Position numbers and translations under genes: made by a program. 5,916 bases of DNA from an uncultured Collinsella sp. (GTDB lineage: Bacteria; Actinomycetota; Coriobacteriia; Coriobacteriales; Coriobacteriaceae). Under the pieces are notes generated by a model that saw nothing but the letters and a program-made list of their open reading frames with translations, made no database searches and was not told the origin of the DNA. Positions 1 through 4,238 of this stretch are shown in pieces. The stretch spans positions 1 to 5,916 of the forward strand of contig URZN01000091.1 in the NCBI GenBank assembly GCA_900552345.1. The letters are read 5' to 3'. Positions within the stretch are counted from its first letter, which is position 1; the number at the start of each line of letters is the position of its first letter.

Positions 1-515
1 CCGTGAACAAGCGCCAGTGAACCACAGGTCGTAAAGCCCGCGCTCTGCACGCAGCTCACGTCGGTCACACAGGGAATCTCAAAGGCACCGGCAAGCTCGG
101 GGCCAATCTGGGCCGTATCGCCGTCCACCGCCATCTTGCCGCAGATGAGCAGGTCGAAGTCCTCGTCGAGCGCCTCGATGCCGCACTTGAGGGCATAGGT
201 GGTTGCCAGGGTATCGGCACCTGCAAAGGCGCGGTCGGTCAGCAGCAGTGCGTCATCGGCGCCTCGGGCGATGCAGTCGCGCAATAGCGATTCGGTCGCG
301 GGGATGCCCATCGACACCACCGTTACGCGCACGTCCATGCCAAAGCCGATAAAGTCGTCCTTCAGTGCCAGCGCGCATTCCAAAGCGCTCGCGTCAAAGG
401 GATTAATGACCGCCTGTTTGCCATCGCGCACAATCGTATTGGTCTTGGGGTCCATCTTGACCTCGGTGCTTCCCGGCACCGCCTTGACGCACACCACCAT
501 ATGGAAATCGCTCAT
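1..515 (-). CDS. etfB: Electron transfer flavoprotein beta subunit (EtfB), 3' end missing
   Basis: The visible 171 residues are the N-terminal two thirds of an EtfB, the nucleotide- and FAD-holding partner of EtfA that passes electrons from flavin dehydrogenases. Seen: an N-terminal VVCVKAVPGS strand-loop (residues 7-16, compare VKQVPDT in the family), NPFDASALECALALK (38-52), RGADDALLLTDRAFAGADT (84-102) and the family signature DGDTAQIGPELA (131-142). The gene runs off the left edge, so the C-terminal part and any etfA are not visible. The start at 515 is preferred over the in-frame ATG at 500 because only the former has a Shine-Dalgarno (AAAGGGGG, minus strand, 525-532). It begins 2 nt after the stop of the upstream FAD oxidase, with its ribosome binding site inside the last codons of that gene, so translation is probably coupled. 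Whether it belongs to the bifurcating Etf group cannot be decided from this part. Confidence 0.93.
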   Translation of the reverse strand, partial: MSDFHMVVCVKAVPGSTEVKMDPKTNTIVRDGKQAVINPFDASALECALALKDDFIGFGMDVRVTVVSMGIPATESLLRDCIARGADDALLLTDRAFAGADTLATTYALKCGIEALDEDFDLLICGKMAVDGDTAQIGPELAGAFEIPCVTDVSCVQSAGFTTCGSLALVH

Positions 516-517
516 CT

Positions 518-2119
518 TCACGCGCCCCCTTTCTGGACGAGCTCATCCAAGAGCTTCTCCGAAAACAGGTTACCGCGACCCAGCTGCCCGGCAGGATCGA
601 GCTGGAGCTTGAGCCGCGCCGACTCGACCATGGCCTCGTGACCGTACATCGTCTCCAAGAAGCCCGCCTTGATCTTGCCGACACCGTGTTCGGCGGAGAC
701 GGCGCCGCCCATAGCCGTGACCTCGGAAGCCCACTGGGCAAAGAGTTCTCCGCCGCGGCGGTGATCCTGCGCATCGCGCGGCAGAATATTCACATGCAGA
801 TGGTTGTTACCGATGTGCCCCCAGGCGGCAGATTCAAGCCCGCTTTCGGCCAACGTGCGGCGATAGAGGGCGATGACATCGGCCAAGTGTGCGTTGGGCA
901 CCGACATGTCCGAGCCCAGTTTGGTGATGGTGGGATCCGTGCGGCGACGCTCGTCGATGAGCATGTTGACGCTCTCGGGCACCGCATGGCGGAAGAATCG
1001 CTGGCACTCGCGATCGGCCTCGGTGCGCGCGACCCATGTCGCATCGTCGCTGCCGCCCGCAAGCTCTAGTACCCACCCCAAGTGATACAGCTCCTCTGTC
1101 GCTTGGGCCTCGTCATCGCAGTCGAGCTCCACGTAGACACAAACCTTGGCGTCTTTGTCGAGCGCCGGCAGCGAGGCGAACGCGGTCGACTGCTCACGCT
1201 GACGACGCAGGATATCCAGGGCGCCCGCATCAAAATATTCGATGGCAGCCGCGTGGGACAGGACGGGGCGCACAGAATCGGTGAAGGACACGGCCTTGTC
1301 TTCGCTGTCAAAGAAGCAGCTCACGCCCCAAACGACCGCAGGCGCCGCCTGCAGGGCAATCTCGAGCTCGGTGATAACGCCGAGTGTGCCACACGCACCG
1401 ATAAACAGATCGATGGCATCCATATCGTCAGCAACGAAATAGCCCGAAGCATTTTTGGTCTTGGGCATGGTGTAGTCGGGAAGGTCGAGCTCGAGCGTGC
1501 GGCCCCGCACCGTAACGAGCGAAAGGCGGCGACCCCGTGCAAAAACCTCGCCACGGTGAAGCTCGAGCAGGTCGCCATCGGTCAGCGCGACATGAAGGCC
1601 CGCGACGTGAGGGCGCATGGGGCCGTAAGCGTAGCTACGGGCGCCGGAGGCGTTACATGCCGCCATGCCGCCCAGACAGGCAGATGCCTCGGTGGGATCG
1701 GTGGGAAAAAACTGCTCGGGGGCCTCTTGGAACTCCTCGTAGGCCTCAAGCGATGCCTGGTCCCAACCAGCGGTCGGCAGCACCTTCTTGCTCAGCTGCT
1801 TGCGCAGCTCCGAGAGCACAATGCCCGGCTCCACGCGCAGCAGAAATTGGCCTTGTTCATCGCGACGAAGGCCCAAGTAGCGATTCATGCGGGAAGTATT
1901 GAGAATGTGACCGCCATGAGGCACGGCGCCGGCGGCAAGACCGGTCCGGGCGCCCTGAACCGTCACCGGGACACGCTCGGCATGGAGCTTTTTCAAAATG
2001 GCGCACACCTCGTCCTCCGTTGTCGGAAACGAGATGCTCGAGGCCTCGCCCGATGTGCGAGACTCATCGCGGCCATACTCTTCGAACTCGTCGGTGAAGG
2101 GTTTGATGGTTGCCGACAC
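518..2119 (-). CDS. FAD-binding 2-hydroxyacid dehydrogenase (GlcD / D-lactate dehydrogenase family), Etf-linked
   Basis: A complete 533-aa flavoprotein of the VAO/PCMH fold with the C-terminal FAD-oxidase domain. FAD-domain motifs seen: VTVQGARTGLAAGAVP (residues 52-67, the pyrophosphate loop), the ACLGGMAACNASGARSYAYG region (147-166), and KNASGYFV plus GACGTLGVITELEI (222-254). The C-terminal half has GHIGNNHLHVN (434-444) and AEHGVG (476-481). H435, H442 and E477 match in spacing the divalent-metal ligands known in human D-2-hydroxyglutarate dehydrogenase (His434, His441, Glu475), and N444 matches its substrate Asn. This suggests a metal-dependent D-2-hydroxyacid enzyme; the exact substrate (lactate, glycolate, 2-hydroxyglutarate) cannot be told. 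Being followed directly by etfB, it probably passes electrons to EtfAB, as in the electron-confurcating lactate dehydrogenase complex of Acetobacterium woodii, where the gene order differs (dehydrogenase last). The start is GTG at 2119: an in-frame TAG lies at 2141-2143 and a strong AAAGGGGGAG ribosome binding site sits 5 nt upstream. Confidence 0.92.
   Translation of the reverse strand: MSATIKPFTDEFEEYGRDESRTSGEASSISFPTTEDEVCAILKKLHAERVPVTVQGARTGLAAGAVPHGGHILNTSRMNRYLGLRRDEQGQFLLRVEPGIVLSELRKQLSKKVLPTAGWDQASLEAYEEFQEAPEQFFPTDPTEASACLGGMAACNASGARSYAYGPMRPHVAGLHVALTDGDLLELHRGEVFARGRRLSLVTVRGRTLELDLPDYTMPKTKNASGYFVADDMDAIDLFIGACGTLGVITELEIALQAAPAVVWGVSCFFDSEDKAVSFTDSVRPVLSHAAAIEYFDAGALDILRRQREQSTAFASLPALDKDAKVCVYVELDCDDEAQATEELYHLGWVLELAGGSDDATWVARTEADRECQRFFRHAVPESVNMLIDERRRTDPTITKLGSDMSVPNAHLADVIALYRRTLAESGLESAAWGHIGNNHLHVNILPRDAQDHRRGGELFAQWASEVTAMGGAVSAEHGVGKIKAGFLETMYGHEAMVESARLKLQLDPAGQLGRGNLFSEKLLDELVQKGGA
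525..533 (-). promoter_or_regulatory. Ribosome binding site of etfB inside the upstream gene
   Basis: On the minus strand GAAAGGGGG lies 9 nt before the ATG at 515, within the last codons of the FAD oxidase. It decides the etfB start in favour of 515, because the family-like ATG at 500 has no purine tract before it. The same AAAGGGGG core precedes the oxidase gene. Confidence 0.65.
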
Positions 2120-2124
2120 GCGAA

Positions 2125-2134
2125 CTCCCCCTTT
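2125..2134 (-). promoter_or_regulatory. Ribosome binding site fixing the GTG start of the FAD oxidase
   Basis: The minus-strand sequence AAAGGGGGAG ends 5 nt before the GTG at 2119. Combined with the in-frame TAG at 2141-2143, it leaves this GTG as the only well supported start. Confidence 0.7.
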
Positions 2135-2189
2135 AGCTAACTACAGTGTTTGCAGGGAGATGTTACCGCATCGTTTTGTCGACGTGTTC

Positions 2190-2200
2190 GAGACCGTCTC
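2190..2200. repeat. GAGAC-C-GTCTC dyad at the predicted transcription start
   Basis: A perfect 5-bp inverted repeat with a 1-bp centre, lying just downstream of the candidate -10 of the leftward promoter, about where transcription would begin. The 1-nt centre excludes an RNA hairpin, so if it has a role it would be as a DNA operator half-site pair. Short dyads also arise by chance. Confidence 0.35.
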
Positions 2201-2201
2201 C

Positions 2202-2229
2202 ATAATTGGCGATTTTTTCGTTCGTGCAA
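2202..2229 (-). promoter_or_regulatory. Putative promoter of the oxidase-etfB unit
   Basis: On the minus strand a TTGCAC hexamer (2224-2229) is followed after 16 bp by AATTAT (2202-2207), four matches of six to each sigma-70-type consensus. It would give a leader of about 75 nt before the GTG at 2119. It is the best candidate I found by eye, and no terminator or riboswitch was recognised in the leader. Confidence 0.35.
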
Positions 2230-2290
2230 TTCGGCGAGCGGCAAGGTTTCCTCGGCAGACGATGCTTTTGACACATGTCGCCTTACCGCC

Positions 2291-2311
2291 AGCGACCACG
2301 CAATTGTCGCT
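2291..2311. repeat. AGCGAC-N9-GTCGCT inverted repeat
   Basis: Two perfect 6-bp arms separated by 9 bp. No T-run follows on either strand, so a terminator is unlikely. The right arm overlaps the -35 hexamer of the candidate rightward promoter (2304-2309), a position that would suit an operator. Confidence 0.4.
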
Positions 2312-2332
2312 CGAAAAAAGTTGAAGTAATTT
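2304..2332 (+). promoter_or_regulatory. Weak candidate promoter of the rightward surface-protein unit
   Basis: TTGTCG (2304-2309), a 17-bp spacer and TAATTT (2327-2332) give four and three consensus matches. It would leave a leader of roughly 125 nt before the ATG at 2466. The evidence is weak and a non-housekeeping sigma factor or another start is possible. Confidence 0.22.
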
Positions 2333-2373
2333 TTACCACCTTTTACCTGCGGAGATGTCAATCCGTCAAGCAT

Positions 2374-2391
2374 TTGGTCAGAAATTGGTCA
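2374..2391. repeat. TTGGTCA direct repeat, 11-bp period
   Basis: TTGGTCA occurs at 2374-2380 and 2385-2391, one helical turn apart. GTCA also occurs at 2357-2360 and 2365-2368, so four GTCA cores lie within 35 bp. Same-face repeats 75-110 bp before the first gene of the surface unit would suit an activator or repressor. No known binding-site family is recognised. Confidence 0.35.
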
Positions 2392-2465
2392 AGTAGTGAC
2401 TGATACGGTCGGCATCGACAGCCAAAACCAATGGAAGTTTTGGCCCCAGAAGCAGGGAGGTTCCC

Positions 2466-2762
2466 ATGGCATATTACTGGCCCCAGTACGGCGTCGCCAT
2501 CGAGGTCGACGACGATCCCTATCTCCTGTCTTTCGACGAAGAGGCGTTCCCCGATACGGCGGTCTACCACGTCACCACCGATGTTATCTGCGACCCCGAG
2601 TCGTTCTCGGCGCTCGCCCACCACATCGCGCGTATCCACAACATCGAGCTCCCTCACAACTTCGACGAGCTCATCTACTCGCGCCGCCTGATGCTTCACA
2701 TGCTCTTTGGAGCGGACCCGTCCACGTTCGCACGCGTCTACACCACCAAGGACGCCGCATGA
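2466..2762 (+). CDS. Small protein of unknown function, possible remnant nuclease-like core
   Basis: A 98-aa, acidic, probably cytoplasmic protein without signal peptide or membrane segment. GGGAGG at 2455-2460 sits 5 nt before the ATG. I do not recognise a named family. The stretch WPQYGVAIEVDDDPY (residues 5-19) followed by YHVTTDVICDPESFSALAHHIARI (about 34-57) resembles in layout the end of Vsr/DUF559-type PD-(D/E)XK proteins (a wP..kVaIEvD strand, then a v..vT...l.dp..f..la..ia strand and helix). However, the segment between them is too short and the leading part is missing, so if related it is probably a degenerate or repurposed core. Its stop overlaps the start of the next gene (ATGA), so the two are translationally coupled; this ties an apparently cytoplasmic protein to a surface-protein operon. 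Confidence 0.75.
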   Translation: MAYYWPQYGVAIEVDDDPYLLSFDEEAFPDTAVYHVTTDVICDPESFSALAHHIARIHNIELPHNFDELIYSRRLMLHMLFGADPSTFARVYTTKDAA

Positions 2763-3268
2763 GTGCGAAGAAGCCGCCCCGCCTTGCAGGACTGGGGTGT
2801 CGCAAGAAACTCGTCGTTGTCTGTCTGGCTATCGTCTGCGCCCTCATCGCCGTAGGGCTATATGCCTGGCAGTCGCAGCCCGTGCCCGAAGCGGGCGCTT
2901 CGGTCACGACGGCAGGGAGTAAATCGCGCCAAGAAATCCAGAATGAGCTCGACGCCATCGTCCGCGACAACATGATGACGATCTCGGTCGCGCCGGTCGC
3001 ACAGTTGCAGGAAGGCGGCAAGCTGCGCGTCAACGTGCAAAACGTCCAAGACAACAAGTTTCCCCAGCGCTTCCGCGTGATTCAAAACGACGAGACCATC
3101 TATGAGTCCGGTGTGGTCGAAGCCGGCAAGACGGTTGAGACCTGCCCCGCCGGCGATATCCAAGAAGGCGAGGCATATATCGAGATTCAGGCACTCGATG
3201 CCAAGACCTACGACACCCACGGCAATCCGACGCGCGTCAAAGTGCGGGTGGCCCAGGCAGAAGGCTAG
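2759..3268 (+). CDS. Membrane-anchored extracellular beta-domain protein
   Basis: A 169-aa protein. A basic N-terminus (KK, RKK to residue 17) is followed by one hydrophobic segment (18-37) without an obvious signal-peptidase site, so it is probably a signal anchor with the C-terminus outside. A short linker (38-56) and a probable helix (57-70) lead to a beta-rich domain: MMTISVAPVAQLQEGGKLRV (72-91), the NVQNVQDN region (92-99) and IYESGVVEAGKTVET (114-128). This pattern recalls small extracellular beta-sandwich proteins of Firmicutes surface loci (MM.ISinp, N...N, iYeSg.i..G..ie), but I cannot attach a family name. The start at 2759 is chosen for the AAGGA 6 nt upstream and the ATGA overlap with the previous gene; extending upstream in frame would only read through that gene out of frame. 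An 87-bp gap follows. Confidence 0.8.
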   Translation: MSAKKPPRLAGLGCRKKLVVVCLAIVCALIAVGLYAWQSQPVPEAGASVTTAGSKSRQEIQNELDAIVRDNMMTISVAPVAQLQEGGKLRVNVQNVQDNKFPQRFRVIQNDETIYESGVVEAGKTVETCPAGDIQEGEAYIEIQALDAKTYDTHGNPTRVKVRVAQAEG

Positions 3269-3283
3269 CGGCCGACGCGCTCG

Positions 3284-3304
3284 CAGGGGCAGCACCCTGT
3301 CCCC
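3284..3304 (+). other. GC-rich hairpin after the 169-aa gene
   Basis: GGGGCAG (3286-3292) can pair with CTGTCCCC (3297-3304) with one bulged T, or CAGGG (3284-3288) with CCCTG (3295-3299). It starts 15 nt after the stop at 3268. There is no T-run, so it is not a typical intrinsic terminator. It could act as an RNA 3'-end stabiliser or a weak attenuator. Confidence 0.35.
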
Positions 3305-3317
3305 ATTCGTCCAACCA

Positions 3318-3336
3318 TCACGGAAGCAGTCCGTGA
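3318..3336 (+). other. Perfect 7-bp hairpin before the secreted-protein gene
   Basis: TCACGGA (3318-3324), loop AGCAG, TCCGTGA (3330-3336). It ends 7 nt before the AAAGGA ribosome binding site (3344-3349) of the next gene and has no T-run. In mRNA it would sit immediately 5' of the binding site, suiting processing, stability or translational control rather than termination. Confidence 0.5.
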
Positions 3337-3355
3337 CGAGCAGAAAGGATCGATT

Positions 3356-3958
3356 ATGAACACACCCATGAACCTGAGCGGAGGCAGGGCACTCGCCGTG
3401 GGCGCAGGGCTTACGCTCGCACTTGCGATGGGCGCCGCGCCAACGGCGGCCATGGCAGAGGTGCGCGTTGGAACCACCGATGTGACGGTGAAGGCCGACA
3501 TTAGCAATGTTTCGTTTAAGGCGCCAACGGTCATCCCCTTTGCCGCCAAAGCCGACGGAACGCTTGTAGGATCCTCCGACAAGACAATTACCATCGACAA
3601 CCTCTCGGCATATGGCATCCACGTCACCAACATGAAGGTCACGGCCAAGAACGACTGGACAATCGTTGCAGACGCAAAGACGGGCTCGGCCCAGAACTCC
3701 ATCGATTTTAAGGTTGGCCCCGATAAGGCAGAAAAGGATGCCAGCTCGGCGACTCAGACTACGGGCCTCGATCTTTCCAAAGACGCAAGCTTCGACATGA
3801 AGTACCAGGGCATTGCCGACGGAACGGACAAAATCAAGCTCAATGTGAGCGGCCACGTCGCCCGCGTCACGCGTGACATCTACCACGCCGGCGGTACGGG
3901 AGATCAAGTGGCAAGCATCACCTGGACGGTCGAGCCCGGTGCGCACGCCACGTCCTAA
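3356..3958 (+). CDS. Secreted beta-sandwich surface protein, WxL-like
   Basis: A 200-aa protein with a clear signal peptide, predicted cleavage after AMA at residue 34 and a mature part of about 166 aa. The mature sequence is rich in beta-prone and Thr/Asp/Lys residues and has no cysteine. Seen motifs: VSFKAPTVIPFAAKADGTL (52-70), ITIDNLSAYGIHVTNMKV (78-95), NDWTIV (99-104) and, near the C-terminus, ITWTVEPG (188-195). The only two tryptophans, W101 and W190, sit in WTI and WTV triplets, one mid-domain and one close to the C-terminus. This is the arrangement of the paired WxL motifs in WxL cell-wall domains, with I and V replacing L. The PF..DGT..nlS pattern also recalls secreted beta-sandwich proteins of clostridia. 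The start has AAAGGA 6 nt upstream. The last 20 nt overlap the next gene in the +1 frame. The family link is an inference. Confidence 0.85.
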   Translation: MNTPMNLSGGRALAVGAGLTLALAMGAAPTAAMAEVRVGTTDVTVKADISNVSFKAPTVIPFAAKADGTLVGSSDKTITIDNLSAYGIHVTNMKVTAKNDWTIVADAKTGSAQNSIDFKVGPDKAEKDASSATQTTGLDLSKDASFDMKYQGIADGTDKIKLNVSGHVARVTRDIYHAGGTGDQVASITWTVEPGAHATS

Positions 3959-4199
3959 GGCGCTTGCACTGGCCGCCATCGTCGGCATCTTGGCGTCCGC
4001 ACCTGCCATGGCCTTTGCTCAACAAGAGCAAGCGCAGGCGGCCACAGAAGTGACCGTCGACCTTTCGGGCCTTAATCGCGGCGGCCGTAACGAGCCGCTC
4101 GCTCAGACGAGCGACACCCGGCAACTCATTGCGGTAGGCGTCGCAACGGCGGGAGCAGGGCTGACGTGCCTTGGCCTGCACATCAAACGCAACCAATAG
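3939..4199 (+). CDS. Mini sortase substrate with LAQTSD sorting-like signal
   Basis: An 86-aa protein read from a GTG inside the end of the preceding gene. Residues 1-27 form a textbook signal peptide (basic RTPRPK, hydrophobic core, AMAFA). The C-terminus has LAQTSD (54-59), a hydrophobic segment (63-80) and a positive tail (K83, R84), the three-part layout of a cell-wall sorting signal but with LAQTS in place of LPXTG. Between them only about 22-30 residues would remain, including TEVTVDLSGL (36-45), a likely beta strand. The small LPXTG protein of WxL loci has the same layout. The start at 3939 is chosen because it places the signal peptide exactly at the N-terminus; the upstream in-frame GTG at 3873 would add 22 unrelated residues. 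Its Shine-Dalgarno is weak (GGACGG, 3924-3929), so expression probably relies on coupling to the upstream gene. No sortase gene is visible here. Confidence 0.75.
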   Translation: MRTPRPKALALAAIVGILASAPAMAFAQQEQAQAATEVTVDLSGLNRGGRNEPLAQTSDTRQLIAVGVATAGAGLTCLGLHIKRNQ

Positions 4200-4238
4200 C
4201 CAAGCACAACCGGAGTACGCGGAATAGATAGGAGAGCC

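Larger units (their letters stand above)
2120..2465. other. Divergent intergenic region with candidate promoters and operators
   Basis: These 346 bp separate the leftward oxidase/etf unit from the rightward surface-protein unit. No reading frame here looks coding on either strand. The region is clearly more AT-rich than its flanks, notably around 2312-2347. It contains a candidate promoter for the leftward unit, a weaker one for the rightward unit, a GAGAC-C-GTCTC dyad, an AGCGAC-N9-GTCGCT inverted repeat, a 10-bp-period TTTTACC direct repeat (2331-2337, 2341-2347) and an 11-bp-period TTGGTCA direct repeat. A perfect TTGACA at 2268-2273 lacks a partner -10. Confidence 0.6.

Noticed and set aside
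1082..2140. Long plus-strand frame (352 codons) antisense to the FAD oxidase
   Set aside because: It mirrors a gene with strong family motifs in a high-GC sequence; no ribosome binding site or recognisable domain.
2212..2217. T6 run as part of an intrinsic terminator
   Set aside because: The preceding GAGACCGTCTC dyad has a 1-nt centre and cannot form a hairpin, and the run lies 12 nt beyond it.
2268..2273. Perfect TTGACA -35 hexamer on the plus strand
   Set aside because: No -10-like hexamer lies 16-18 bp downstream (2290-2297 reads CAGCGACC).
2396..2758. Upstream in-frame extension of the 169-aa protein to 290 aa
   Set aside because: The extension is Arg-rich, out of frame with the 98-aa gene, would bury the signal anchor and lacks a better ribosome binding site than the one at 2748-2752.
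3284..3336. Intrinsic terminator ending the 98/169-aa gene pair
   Set aside because: Neither stem is followed by a U-run, and the second stem runs straight into the ribosome binding site of the next gene.
2858..4009. Minus-strand frame (383 codons) across the surface genes
   Set aside because: It spans two well supported plus-strand genes and their intergenic hairpins, with His/Arg/Cys-rich composition typical of an antisense shadow.
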